A stretch of 64,000 bases of DNA from Streptomyces sp. NBC_00247. GTDB lineage: Bacteria > Actinomycetota > Actinomycetes > Streptomycetales > Streptomycetaceae. A program made the position numbers and the translations under genes. The notes beneath the pieces were generated by a model, which did no database searches, was not told the origin of the DNA, and worked only from the letters and a program-made list of their open reading frames with translations. Position 1 is the first letter of the stretch; every line of letters starts with the position of its first letter. Location: positions 6,725,001-6,789,000 of the forward strand of contig NZ_CP108093.1 of the NCBI RefSeq assembly GCF_036188265.1, given 5' to 3'. Positions 9,345 to 18,546 of this stretch are shown piece by piece.

Positions 9345-9426
9345 GTTCTCCCCTTGATACGTGTGTCTGTCGGCCCACAGGGCCGGTGCGGGACCGGTGT
9401 CGTCGTCCCTCCTGCCCGCCGCCGGT

Positions 9427-9678
9427 TCACCCGGCGGCCAGGTGATCGGCCAGACCCTCCTTGACCCCGCGGACGAACGCGGCGATCTCCTGCGGTGTGT
9501 AGATCAGCGCGGGCCCGGCCGGGTCGGTCGACTGCCGGACGGCCACGCGGCCGTCGGTGAGCTGCTTCGTCTCGACGCACTGGCCGCCGTTGGGCCCGCT
9601 CCACGGGCGTTCCCAGCCCTGTTCCCCGAGGTTGCGGGCCGGCATGCCGTTGTAGATGCTTTCGTCGGTGGTCGTCAT
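9427..9678 (-). CDS. DUF397 domain protein, partner of the upstream XRE regulator
   Basis: 83 residues, essentially one DUF397 domain: W-x-R-P-W-S-G-P-N-G-G-x-C-V-E, then VAVRQSTDPAGPALIYTP and a final helix. The ATG start overlaps the stop of the XRE gene by four bases (ATGA), implying translational coupling. DUF397 proteins nearly always accompany DUF5753-type XRE regulators in Streptomyces (WhiJ/Scr families), and at least some pairs behave like toxin-antitoxin or developmental control modules. No enzymatic motif is visible, so a regulatory protein-protein role is the best guess. Confidence 0.88.
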   Translation of the reverse strand: MTTTDESIYNGMPARNLGEQGWERPWSGPNGGQCVETKQLTDGRVAVRQSTDPAGPALIYTPQEIAAFVRGVKEGLADHLAAG

Positions 9679-10541
9679 GAGTGCTCCTTGCGCATTCGGT
9701 TCAAGAGCGCCCTGCTGTCCTCGGACGACGTCTGGAGCGCCATACGGGAATGCGCCTCGAGGTGGGATACGACGTCCGCGCGCTGGTCGAGGTAGACAGC
9801 GGCGGACAGGAGTTCGCTGTAGACGATGTCGGGCAACTCGGGTTCCTCGAAACGGAAATACGTGAACGGGGCGCACGCTCCGATGTGCGCGCCCGCCGAG
9901 AACGGCACGATGTCGATGCTGATGTGCGCGAGCTCGGAGACGTCCAGGAGCCGTTCGATCTGTTCCCTCATCACCTGAGGTCCGCCCACCGTCCGGTGCA
10001 GGACGGCCTCCTCCATGACCACCCACAAGGTAGGGGCGTCCTCCCGCTCCAACAGGGCCTGGCGGCGCAGCCGCAGCTCCACGCGGCGCGCGATCTCCTC
10101 CTCGCTGCCGTTCGGCAACCCGCCCCGGAGCACGGCTTGTGCGTAGTCGGGGGTCTGCAGAAGGCCCGTGACGTACTGGGGTTCGTACGTGCGGAGGGTC
10201 TTGGCGCCGGCCTCCAGGCTGACATAGGCGGTGAACCAGCTGGGGACGGCGTCGCGATAGGAGTGCCACCAGCCGGGCTTGTTGGCCTGCTCGGCCAAGT
10301 CGACGAACTCGTCGATCTCCTGGCGGTCCGCGCCGAAGGTCTCCAGGAGCTTCTCCACGTAGAGAGGCTTCAGCGCGACCTCGGCCTTCTCCAGCCGACG
10401 GATCGTCAGAGTCTTGACCCGCAGAGCCCTTGCCGCATCCTCCAGCGAGGCGCCGGCGCCGATCCGCATCTCCTGCAGCCGGCGGCCGAGGATCATGCGC
10501 AGGACTGTCGGCGCGCTGGTGCCGGTACGGGCTTCGCTCAC
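9675..10541 (-). CDS. XRE-family HTH regulator with DUF5753 domain (WhiJ-like)
   Basis: 288 residues. An N-terminal helix-turn-helix (about 17-70, GRRLQEMRIGAGASLEDAA then VKTLTIRRLEKAE) is followed by a DUF5753 domain (about 95-280) containing the family signature YEPQYVTGLLQTPDYA. The GTG at 10541 is chosen because AGGAGG sits six bases before it; a TTG two codons earlier would lie inside the spacer. It overlaps the DUF397 gene by four bases and faces the RsbW-like ATPase gene. That three-gene set recalls the abaA/whiJ-type loci that tune development and antibiotic production. The effector is unknown. Confidence 0.9.
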   Translation of the reverse strand: MSEARTGTSAPTVLRMILGRRLQEMRIGAGASLEDAARALRVKTLTIRRLEKAEVALKPLYVEKLLETFGADRQEIDEFVDLAEQANKPGWWHSYRDAVPSWFTAYVSLEAGAKTLRTYEPQYVTGLLQTPDYAQAVLRGGLPNGSEEEIARRVELRLRRQALLEREDAPTLWVVMEEAVLHRTVGGPQVMREQIERLLDVSELAHISIDIVPFSAGAHIGACAPFTYFRFEEPELPDIVYSELLSAAVYLDQRADVVSHLEAHSRMALQTSSEDSRALLNRMRKEHS

Positions 10542-10858
10542 GCCCAACCTCCTGAGGGTCCATCAATAACGCCATTCTGACACTGACTTGAAATGGACAC
10601 CAGGGTGATACCCGCGCTTCTGAAATTATCAGGGAGTCGGTTGCAGCGTGAGTCCGATCACGCGCATAGTGGTGGGGTGAGCGGCCGAGTCGCAGTGCCG
10701 ACGCAGGATCCGACCGGGAGAGGATGCGTGATGTCGATGGTGCCGTCGGCGCCCCGCCGCCGGACGCCTGCCTCGGCACACGCCTTTCACCGCTCGTGCT
10801 GCAGCCCGCACCCCCTCACCGCGCCCGTCCCTCCGGCAGGCGCTGGAAGGCGACACAC
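10542..10858. promoter_or_regulatory. Divergent regulatory region between the XRE regulator and the ATP-binding protein
   Basis: A 317-base gap between divergent genes. The part nearest the XRE gene (about 10560-10640) is clearly more A+T-rich than the rest, with TTGAAA on the plus strand near 10586 and AAATTATCA near 10622, so both promoters probably lie there and the XRE protein may bind it. Exact -10/-35 boxes could not be fixed. The rest holds out-of-frame ATGs without good ribosome sites. Confidence 0.4.
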
Positions 10859-11317
10859 GTGACACTGTCCATGCCCTCAGCCCCGGCCTCGACCCCCGTC
10901 TTAGCCGCGACGGTGCCACGCCGGGAGTACTGGTTCGGCCTCCCCGCCCTGCGTACCAGTGTGAGATCCGCCCGCGACACCGTGCGGGACCGGCTCCGCC
11001 TCTGGGAGGTACCCGGCGACACGTGCTGCGACGCGGTGCTGCTGGTCTCCGAACTGACCACGAATGCGGTACTCCACACCGACAGCGGTCATGTCATGTG
11101 CGGCCTCGCACTGACCGGCGACGAGCGGCGCCTGCGCATCGAACTCCACGACGAGAGCAGCACCCCGGTCCGCCCGTCCGAGCGTCACGCCGGCCCTGGC
11201 GAAGAGGGCGGGAGAGGGCTGCTCCTCGTCCAGCAACTCGCGGACAGCTGGGGCTCCGCACGTTCGACCCGGGGCGTAGGAAAGGTCGTCTGGGCCGAGT
11301 TGACGGCCCGGTCCTGA
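10859..11317 (+). CDS. ATP-binding protein, RsbW/SpoIIAB-like HATPase_c domain
   Basis: 152 residues from the GTG at 10859, which has GGAAGG eight bases upstream; an in-frame ATG 135 bases earlier would add a sequence unlike the family. The fold is a minimal GHKL ATPase: N-box SELTTNAVLHT, a G1-like segment IELHDESSTPVRP in which the usual DxGxG is eroded, and G2 as GGRGLLLVQQLADSWG. Such small proteins resemble anti-sigma factor kinases and are often paired with WhiJ-type regulator/DUF397 genes, which lie divergently here. The target could be a sigma factor, an anti-anti-sigma factor or the neighbours themselves. Confidence 0.85.
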   Translation: MTLSMPSAPASTPVLAATVPRREYWFGLPALRTSVRSARDTVRDRLRLWEVPGDTCCDAVLLVSELTTNAVLHTDSGHVMCGLALTGDERRLRIELHDESSTPVRPSERHAGPGEEGGRGLLLVQQLADSWGSARSTRGVGKVVWAELTARS

Positions 11318-11394
11318 CGTCGTGGGCGTAGGGCGTGTGTCGAAAGTGGCGCCGTCCGAACCCCCCTTCCTCGATCCATCGACAGAAGGCGCCC

Positions 11395-11775
11395 ATGACC
11401 CCCCACGATGAAAACACTTCCCCGGTCGTGCTGTACGTGTGCGCCGACCGGGCCCCCGGTGCACCCGGGGAAGCCGCACAGCGCGCGCGGACGGAAGGCC
11501 AGGAGTTCGCCCGGGAACGCGGACTGACGATCGCCGAGGTCGTCACCGACACCTACGGTGAGCCCGACCCGGCCCGACGCCGAGGGTGGCGGCGTGTCAG
11601 ACAGCTGGCACAGACGGGCCACGTCACCGCGGTACTCGTCCGCTGGCCCAGCGCCATCGCGCCGGAGTCCGCACGCGAACTCCGTCACCGCGAGGCCGCG
11701 TGGCTCCGCGACCGGGGCGTGGGCGTCCGATACACCTGGGCGCCCCTGTCGAGGCCGGGCGTCGAGGCGCGGTGA
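11395..11775 (+). CDS. Small resolvase-like protein, catalytic serine not apparent
   Basis: 126 residues. The start is ATG 11395, four bases after AGAAGGC. The arrangement (VVLYVCADR, a long helix ending FARERGLTIAEVVTDTYGEPDP, then RGWRRVRQLAQTGHVTAVLVRWPS and a final ARELRHREAAWLRDRGVGVRY) follows the order of the N-terminal domain of serine recombinases. The start of that domain normally reads Y-x-R-[VL]-S; here it is ADRAP with no serine, and no DNA-binding domain follows. It is more likely a domesticated or regulatory relative than an active recombinase. Function unknown; the family link is tentative. Confidence 0.5.
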   Translation: MTPHDENTSPVVLYVCADRAPGAPGEAAQRARTEGQEFARERGLTIAEVVTDTYGEPDPARRRGWRRVRQLAQTGHVTAVLVRWPSAIAPESARELRHREAAWLRDRGVGVRYTWAPLSRPGVEAR

Positions 11776-12490
11776 GTGTTCTCCGTGTCGCCTCCCCACG
11801 CGGGGGTGGTGGCTTCGGCGGATGACGTCGTCCGGTCCGGGCGGCTCACGATCTTCCGAAGGCCGACCAGGCACGAGCAGTGCCGTACCGCGCCGAGTTC
11901 GGCGGGAGCCCGGGACAGGGCCGGTATCCGGTCGGCCTTCCGTTCCGCCGAGGGGCGGGCTGTGCGCCGTGGGCGTCCGAGCCCGGTGGCGGTCGGGGCC
12001 GGCGTCCGTCCCGCGTACGGCTGCCGCCCGCAGGCAGAGGGACGCCCTGGCGTTCGTGGACCCGGATGCTCCGGGTGTCCGCTGCCCCCCAGCCCCCAGC
12101 CCCCAGCCCCCTGCCCCCTGCCCATGGCCGTGTCGCTCTGCGGGGCATCGCCTCCGTACCCGCGGGACGACGGCCTGGCGGCGTCCACGTGACCGGACCG
12201 AGGGCGCAAGTGCCGCTCCGCACGAGCGTCTCCCGGTGGGGCCGCTACGGAGGGCGGGCCCGGGCCGAGGCCCCACCACCCCCGCCGAGTCAGGAGGCGA
12301 GCCGCCCCTGCGCGCGGAACGGCGAAGTACATGACGGGTGCGGGCCGTACGCAGAAGAGGAGGCAGCCGAACCCGTTGTCAGAGGGGGCGCCTAGAGTCT
12401 CCGCTACTGGTCACGGTGAGTCGCCGTCGACGGGTTTCATCGGCGTGCCGCCGGTTCGGCGGCCATCCGGAACAACGGGGAGAACAGCGC
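11776..12490. other. Long non-coding gap before the DUF4132/MoxR operon
   Basis: 715 bases without a gene I can support. Open frames exist in several phases because of the base composition, but none shows a coherent protein-like composition or ribosome site. Around 12086-12120 is a short C-rich repeat (CCCCCAG repeated about three times, then CCCCTGC twice). The last 100 bases must contain the operon promoter; GGGGAG at 12477-12482 is the ribosome site of the first gene. Confidence 0.5.
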
Positions 12491-13351
12491 ATGGGGTGGG
12501 TTCAGGCGGGCGACTACGAAGTCGCCCTGGAGGCGGGCAAGGTGGTCTGCCGCAACGGGAAGGGCCGGCGGCTGCAGTCCGTTCCGGCCAAACTGAAGGA
12601 CGATCCGGCGGTCGTCGGGCTCCGGCAGTTGACCGAATGGCTGGAGCGGCACGACCACCAGTGCCTGAAGGACGTCGAGCAGTGGATGGTGCGTTCGCTT
12701 CCCGTCCCCACGGCCGTGCTCGCCCGCGTCTGGCCCGACCCGGCGTGGCGGGCCGCCCTGCGGGACGTCGTGGTCACCGGAGCTGACGGTGGGATCGCCG
12801 GGTTCCTGCGCGACGTCGACCCCGACCGCGGTCTCGGCCTCGTCGACCTGGACGGCGACACGGTCCGCATCACCCCGGACGTCGTGAGCGTGCCCCACCC
12901 CGTACTCCTCGACGACCTCGACGACCTGCGCGAATTCGCGGTCGAGCTGGCGGTGAGCCAGAACGTGGACCAGCTGTTCCGCGAGGTGTGGCGCCGCCCG
13001 CCCGGACTCGCCCCGGACACGACCTCCGTGGACACCTACGCCGGCGGCGTGTTCAAGGAACTGCGCTTCCTGCACGGCCGCGTCACCCAACTCGGGTACC
13101 GGTCGCGCGGCGGATACGCGGTCTGCCCGGCAGTCGAGGGCGGTGCCACCGTCGAGGCACGCATCTGGATCGGCGAGCACGACGGCTACGGCGAGTACGA
13201 CACCGAGACGGGCCCCCTGGGCTGGACCGACCCCGCGGGGCGCGCGCTGGCGGCCGCCGAGGTCGGCCCGGTCGCGTGGTCCGAGGGCATGCGCATGGCG
13301 GCGGCGCTCTACGCCGGCCGCGACGTGGCGGACGAGGAGCGGGCGGCATGA
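12491..13351 (+). CDS. DUF4132 (MolR-like) domain protein, first gene of the MoxR/VWA/SWIM operon
   Basis: 286 residues, start ATG 12491 after GGGGAG. The central part, DPAWRAALRDVVV, GFLRDVDPDRGLGLVDLDGDTV, then VPHPVLLDDLDDLREFAVEL and REVWRRP, matches the DUF4132 domain found in E. coli MolR/YehI, although here only the minimal domain is present (E. coli YehI is over 1000 residues). The C-terminal part may bind or sense something (GGYAVCPAVEGGATVEARIWIGEHDGY) but has no recognisable active site. It overlaps the next gene by four bases (ATGA). Domain call fairly confident; function unknown. Confidence 0.75.
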   Translation: MGWVQAGDYEVALEAGKVVCRNGKGRRLQSVPAKLKDDPAVVGLRQLTEWLERHDHQCLKDVEQWMVRSLPVPTAVLARVWPDPAWRAALRDVVVTGADGGIAGFLRDVDPDRGLGLVDLDGDTVRITPDVVSVPHPVLLDDLDDLREFAVELAVSQNVDQLFREVWRRPPGLAPDTTSVDTYAGGVFKELRFLHGRVTQLGYRSRGGYAVCPAVEGGATVEARIWIGEHDGYGEYDTETGPLGWTDPAGRALAAAEVGPVAWSEGMRMAAALYAGRDVADEERAA

Positions 13352-16300
13352 GCATCACGACGACGAACACCCACACGATCCCGACGGCGGAGGGCGAGGC
13401 GTCCCTCCCCGCCCAGGACCGGGGTGAGAGCATCTCCCGCACCGCCGCAGAGGCACGCGCGGCGGCCCTGCTGGACGCGGGCGCGATCCTCCCGGCAGGT
13501 ACCACCGACCGGGACGACGCCGACGCGCTGACCGCCCGCACCTACACCCACACCGCCCTCGACGACCGCGCCGTGGTCCGGCTCGTTCCCGGCACTCTCG
13601 GCGAAGCCGAGGACCTGGCGCTGGAGTTCCTCGGGCTGGCCCGGACCTCCGAGGCGCCCGTCGTGGGACAGGTGCGCCGCGAGACTCTGGGCTTCCCGGC
13701 GTGGGCGCTGGTCAACGACCCGGCCAACGGACACCATGCCCTGGCCCTGGTCAAGGACATCGAGCGGCTGGGCCGGCAGGCCAGAACCCGTGCCGGAGCG
13801 GCCAAGGAGGGATTCGACGAACTCGGCACCCGGCTCGGCCGTGCCGTCCCCCACTTCCTCCCCACCTACTACGAGCAGGTCGCACGCCTTTTCCTCCAGG
13901 CCGAGAACACCACCTACGCCGCCTCCTTCTTCGGCAAGGCCCGCGAGGCCGAGCGGGTGCACGGACTGGTCGTGGACGAGGAGCGGCAGCGAGCCGTCTT
14001 CCTGGAGTTCGCCTTCGCCGGGGCGCTGACGGTCAAGGCGCTGCGGCAGTACGTGCGGGACCTGGTGGCCCGGCTCGCACCGGTGGACGCCTGGGCACAG
14101 TTCCGACGTCTGCTGGTCGAGCGCTGCGCGGCCGGCATGCCGCCGTACGCGGCGCTGCCGCAGGACGTACGCGCGCTGGTCAAGGCCGCCGGTCTGGACC
14201 GCGAGGCCGCCGAACGCGAGCTGATGGCCGATCTGATCGGGTCCCCGGGCGTCGTCCGCGCGCCGACCTCGTTCTGGACGACCTACCGTTGCGCGCTCGT
14301 CGCCCTCGCCCGACAGGACGAGGCCGTGCGGGTCCGGCTCCTGGGCTTCTTCCCGGAGACCTTCGGCGAGACCAAAAAGGACACGGACGGCGACGCCGAC
14401 TGGCTCGTGTTGCTGGCCGATTCCGGCGCGGAGGACCTGCTCACCGCCCACCCGGACACCTCCGAGGGCGCAGCCTCCGACTTCGCCTCGTCCGCCTCGG
14501 CCACCGCGCCCGTCTCCCCGGCCGACTGGCTCGCCCGCTGGGAGGCGCACCGCCGGCGCAACCGCGCCACCGCGGCCCGCAGTCCGCAGACCCTCGGCCT
14601 CGCCGCCCGGATGGCGGACCGGCTGCGCGCAGACGGGCGTCCTGTCGAGTTGTTCCAGGGCCGCTGGCAGCGCAACGCGGACCTGGACCTTCTCGACCTC
14701 TGCCTGGCCTCCGGCGTCCCCGTCGTCGAGCCGGACGATCAGGGCACCGGACAGCCTGCCGGTGTCCCTCTCGGCCAGTGGCTCACCGACACCGCGCCCG
14801 GCGCGCGGGACCTCGCCGCCGTCGCCGAACGGCCGGTCTTCCGCGCCCTCCTGCGCCGGAACATCGGCGGCCTCGGCAGCGAACGCAGTCAGCGGCTGGG
14901 CGACGCCGGCATGGCGAAGCTGGCAGCGCATCCCGCGCTCTCCCCGATCCTCCGGGAGTGGCTGACCGTCTGCGCCGAGGAGTACACCGCCGCCCGTGGG
15001 CTTCCCGGGCTGCGCACCGCGCAGAACAAACTCTCGCCGTTCCGCACCGTGATCGCGGACGTCGCCCCAAAGGCCGTACGGCTCCTCAAGGACCACGACG
15101 TCGTGCCCCTGCTCGCTTCCACTCTGCGTACCGGCGTCCTCGACGAGCTGGGCTGGCCCGCGCTCGACGAGACGTACGCCGAACTCGCCGCCGAGGTCGC
15201 TTCCGCGACACGTCAGCGGCATCACCGGTCGGAGAGCGTCGGTGTCACCGGCGCCTGGCCCGCGCTGATCCTGCACACCCTCGAACGAGCCGTCGTCATC
15301 GGCCCGGAGGGTGTTCTGCTCCGGCACACCCTGCGGCTGCCCGCCGCCGTCGACCACTGGCGGACGTTCGCCTTCCGCTACGTCGACGGCGAGTTGCTGG
15401 TCATCTGGTGGGAGGACGGCACGCAGCGCGGCTACTGGTCGCACCGCCCCGCCGAGGTGTTCACCGTCGCCGGCGAGCAGATCCCCCGCTGGGGCGGCTC
15501 CGGCGCCTCGGACGACGTGTGTCTGCCCCTGCCCGGCGGCGGCCGGGCCACCGGCGGGAAGGCCCTGCACGCGGGCGACACCTCCCTCCCGCCCCAGCGT
15601 GCCGTCATCTCCGACGGCACCGGCCACTGGCGCGAAGGCCACCAGGGTTCCCAGCAGGTGTGGCTGGAATACGACCCGGCCGCCGGTACCCACGGCCGTG
15701 CGTCCCTCCCCGCCTTCCTCCGCTCCGGGGTTCGGGACAGCACCCGGCTGCTTGCCGAGCACTGCCAGGTGCTGCCCCTCCAGCCCGGTCTGGAGTCCAC
15801 GCCGTTCGGCACGGACGGCACGGTCCTCGGCCGCTGGGTCCGCCGCACGGTCGACGAACCCGGCACGGCAGCCCCGGCCCACGGGCACCGGATCGTCGCG
15901 GGCACCCCCGACGGACACACGGTGACCCTGCCGTACCCGCTGCCCGGGGGAGGCTCCCCGGTGCCGCTCGGCGCCCTCACCCTGCCCGGCGGGTCACGGC
16001 CTGTCGCGGTCCTGCGCCACCGCTCCGTCGAAGCGCACCCGGCGGACACGGACGGCACCGGTGGCGCCCTGTGGTCCGTCAACCCCGGCTCCTCCGGCGG
16101 GAACGACGTGGCGGGCACCCCCTACGTACCTCCCGTCGCCTACTGGCACGCCCTGCGCCCCAGGGACGAGCGGGGCTCCGCGGTCCTGCGGAACCTGACC
16201 GACTCCCGGGCGGGGGAGCTGTTCGAGCAGGTCGCCGTCGCGGTCGTCCAGCACCTCCAGGCGTTCCGGGCCGTCGAGGAGTACACGGGGCCCTCGTCGA

Positions 16301-18546
16301 GGGAGCTGTGCGAGGAAGCCGTCGCCCGGGTGCTGCCCGAGGTGACCGACCCACGGCTCCTCGCGGGCATCACCGGGCTCGTCCGGAACGCGGTGGACCG
16401 GGCTGCCGCAGCCGACCGGTACCTCGAACCGCCCAAGCCCGTGCAGCCCGCCGCTCCCCAGGACCTCGCGCGCACCCGAGGCATGTTCTTCGACCACGAG
16501 CCCGAGCACGGCGACGACACGACCCTGCAGAACGCCTCCGCCTGGAGCTCCGAGCGGATGCGCGGCGGCTGGTGGGGAGCCGGACGCCGGTGGACCGTGA
16601 TCCGGCAGATCCTCGCCGTCAACCATGTCCTCGCCGGCCGGCCGGCGTTCGGCCCGCCCGCGCCGTCCAAGGTCCCGTTCACGTCCGTGGACGGCTGGCA
16701 ACGGGACGAGTACACCGTGCCCGGCGACTCCCTGAGCTGGACCTCCGTCCTCGGCATGCTGCCCGAACTCTCCTACCGTGCAGCCTCGGCGACCACGTCC
16801 CCCGAACACCGCACCGGGCTTCTCGTGCTGCTGGAAGCCCTCGCCGCAGGCCCGCTGGCCGACCCGGCGGGCACCGTCCGGCAGGTGGTGCTCGTCGAGC
16901 CGTACGACGCGGGGACTCCAGGGACGGGACGCCACGAGCCCGTGGACCGCCTCGGCCAGGTGCTGCGCAGAGGTGCCCGCACCGTGGTGGTTCTCGACAG
17001 CCGCGGCCAGAACTCCCGGAACGACGCCGCACGCTGGCTCGCCCTGGACCACGATCCGACCGGCGCCTTCGGCCCCGTCCCCGGCTTCACCCTGGACCGC
17101 GAGTACGTGTACCGGAACGGCATCGCCCGCGACCGGCTCACCCGGCTCACCACCCAGGTACGGGAGCAGGGCCCGGCACCCTGGAGTCCGGAGGCCGCCG
17201 AGGCGTTCCACGCGGCCACCGGCATCGGCCCCCTCCAGTCCGCCGCGCTGCTGTCCGGCGCCGTGCGGGAACCCGGCACCGAGGCGCTGGCGCTGCTCGG
17301 AGTGAAAACGCGTGCCTTCGAGGCCGCCCAGGCCGGGCTGGACGCACTGCCCGCCGCCGACCTGCACGCCCTGCTCCGGGCTCTGCTCCCCGCGGACCCG
17401 GCCGAGCTCTGGTCCACCGGCCCCGACGTCGGGGCCGCCGCCGAGGTCTGGCAGGAGAGACTGGCCTCCGTCGTCCGCGTCCCCGAGGAACTGGACCTCG
17501 ACCTGTCGGGTACCACCGCGGACGCCGTCGACCTGATCCTCAACACCGGCTCCCGGACCTGGCTCGCCCACGGCACCGATGTACCGGACGGCACCGGCCG
17601 CCCGGTGCTGCGCCTGGTGAGCGCACGCGGTGCCCTCGTTCCGGTACTCACCGCCCTGCGCACCCTCGCCTACACGTTGCCGTACGGGCATCCCCTGCGG
17701 GCGCACCTGCCCGTCGGGCTCACGGCTCTGCGCGGCCACCTCGCCGACCCGGGCCTGGTGCTGGACCTCGGTCTGCACTGGACCGAGGCGGGGAACTCGA
17801 TCGGCCCCGCGGTCCGCGCCGCCCACCAGCTCCCCGAGTCCGGCGGCGCCGGCGCGGACGGACTGGTCCGGGTCGGTACGGCGCTGCTCCTCGCCCCCGA
17901 CCACGGCAGCAGCGAGAGGCTGCTGATTCGCCCGGCCGGCCTGGCGGGCCCCGACGATCCGGCGTTCGGCTTCGTCGAGGGCATCGTCGCCCGCCACGCC
18001 ACCGGCGATCTGCTCGCCCTGCGCGCGCTGCTGGGCGAAGAGACGTTCGCGCTGGCCGCGTCGGGCGCCCCCGACGGCTCCCCGCTCCACCCTGTCCAGG
18101 ACCCGACACGGGCGGTGCCGGACCTTCTGGCCGAGGCCGTCGACGCCCTCGGCCTGAGCGAGGACGCCGCCGCTCTCTACCTGATGCTGCTCGCCCTGCC
18201 CGACCCCACGGACCGCAACTGTGTCCGGTGGACCGGGTGGAAACCGGCACGGGTCAAGAAGGCCCGTGCGGAGCTCACCGCCACCGACCTCGTCGTGGAG
18301 GCGAAGCGCTCCCGCGCCGGGCGCACGCTGTTCCTCCCCTGCGGCTGGCTGGAACGCGGCGCCCCCGGACTGCCGCTGGAGACCTGGAAGGAAAAGCTGT
18401 ACCCGGTGGCCGGGTACGCCCGGACCCTGCCCCACCACCCCGTGCCCGCGCTGTTCGCAGCCGCCTGGGCACGGGTCCGCGGCGGGGACGCCCCCGCTTT
18501 CGAAGAACTGGACACCCGCGCAACCCGGAAGGGCCGCCGCCGATGA
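13348..18546 (+). CDS. 1732-residue protein of unknown function in the MoxR/VWA operon
   Basis: Start ATG 13348 overlaps the previous stop by four bases and the gene ends overlapping the MoxR gene, so it is an integral operon member. No signal peptide or membrane segment. The N-terminal third is alpha-helical (for example 100-330, including FLPTYYEQVARLFLQAENTTYAASFFGKAREAERVHGL), suggestive of a helical-repeat scaffold. The middle (about 640-900) has beta-rich segments such as WRTFAFRYVDGELLVIWWEDG. The C-terminal end (about 1600-1660) resembles a winged-helix-like stretch (RWTGWKPARVKKARAELTATDLV). I recognise no catalytic motif. It is probably the large scaffold or target-recognition subunit of the system. 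Confidence 0.8.
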   Translation: MSITTTNTHTIPTAEGEASLPAQDRGESISRTAAEARAAALLDAGAILPAGTTDRDDADALTARTYTHTALDDRAVVRLVPGTLGEAEDLALEFLGLARTSEAPVVGQVRRETLGFPAWALVNDPANGHHALALVKDIERLGRQARTRAGAAKEGFDELGTRLGRAVPHFLPTYYEQVARLFLQAENTTYAASFFGKAREAERVHGLVVDEERQRAVFLEFAFAGALTVKALRQYVRDLVARLAPVDAWAQFRRLLVERCAAGMPPYAALPQDVRALVKAAGLDREAAERELMADLIGSPGVVRAPTSFWTTYRCALVALARQDEAVRVRLLGFFPETFGETKKDTDGDADWLVLLADSGAEDLLTAHPDTSEGAASDFASSASATAPVSPADWLARWEAHRRRNRATAARSPQTLGLAARMADRLRADGRPVELFQGRWQRNADLDLLDLCLASGVPVVEPDDQGTGQPAGVPLGQWLTDTAPGARDLAAVAERPVFRALLRRNIGGLGSERSQRLGDAGMAKLAAHPALSPILREWLTVCAEEYTAARGLPGLRTAQNKLSPFRTVIADVAPKAVRLLKDHDVVPLLASTLRTGVLDELGWPALDETYAELAAEVASATRQRHHRSESVGVTGAWPALILHTLERAVVIGPEGVLLRHTLRLPAAVDHWRTFAFRYVDGELLVIWWEDGTQRGYWSHRPAEVFTVAGEQIPRWGGSGASDDVCLPLPGGGRATGGKALHAGDTSLPPQRAVISDGTGHWREGHQGSQQVWLEYDPAAGTHGRASLPAFLRSGVRDSTRLLAEHCQVLPLQPGLESTPFGTDGTVLGRWVRRTVDEPGTAAPAHGHRIVAGTPDGHTVTLPYPLPGGGSPVPLGALTLPGGSRPVAVLRHRSVEAHPADTDGTGGALWSVNPGSSGGNDVAGTPYVPPVAYWHALRPRDERGSAVLRNLTDSRAGELFEQVAVAVVQHLQAFRAVEEYTGPSSRELCEEAVARVLPEVTDPRLLAGITGLVRNAVDRAAAADRYLEPPKPVQPAAPQDLARTRGMFFDHEPEHGDDTTLQNASAWSSERMRGGWWGAGRRWTVIRQILAVNHVLAGRPAFGPPAPSKVPFTSVDGWQRDEYTVPGDSLSWTSVLGMLPELSYRAASATTSPEHRTGLLVLLEALAAGPLADPAGTVRQVVLVEPYDAGTPGTGRHEPVDRLGQVLRRGARTVVVLDSRGQNSRNDAARWLALDHDPTGAFGPVPGFTLDREYVYRNGIARDRLTRLTTQVREQGPAPWSPEAAEAFHAATGIGPLQSAALLSGAVREPGTEALALLGVKTRAFEAAQAGLDALPAADLHALLRALLPADPAELWSTGPDVGAAAEVWQERLASVVRVPEELDLDLSGTTADAVDLILNTGSRTWLAHGTDVPDGTGRPVLRLVSARGALVPVLTALRTLAYTLPYGHPLRAHLPVGLTALRGHLADPGLVLDLGLHWTEAGNSIGPAVRAAHQLPESGGAGADGLVRVGTALLLAPDHGSSERLLIRPAGLAGPDDPAFGFVEGIVARHATGDLLALRALLGEETFALAASGAPDGSPLHPVQDPTRAVPDLLAEAVDALGLSEDAAALYLMLLALPDPTDRNCVRWTGWKPARVKKARAELTATDLVVEAKRSRAGRTLFLPCGWLERGAPGLPLETWKEKLYPVAGYARTLPHHPVPALFAAAWARVRGGDAPAFEELDTRATRKGRRR

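Noticed and set aside
11776-12192. 138-codon open frame after the resolvase-like gene
   Set aside because: Starts without a ribosome site, runs through a C-rich simple repeat and has no protein-like pattern; several other frames are equally open.
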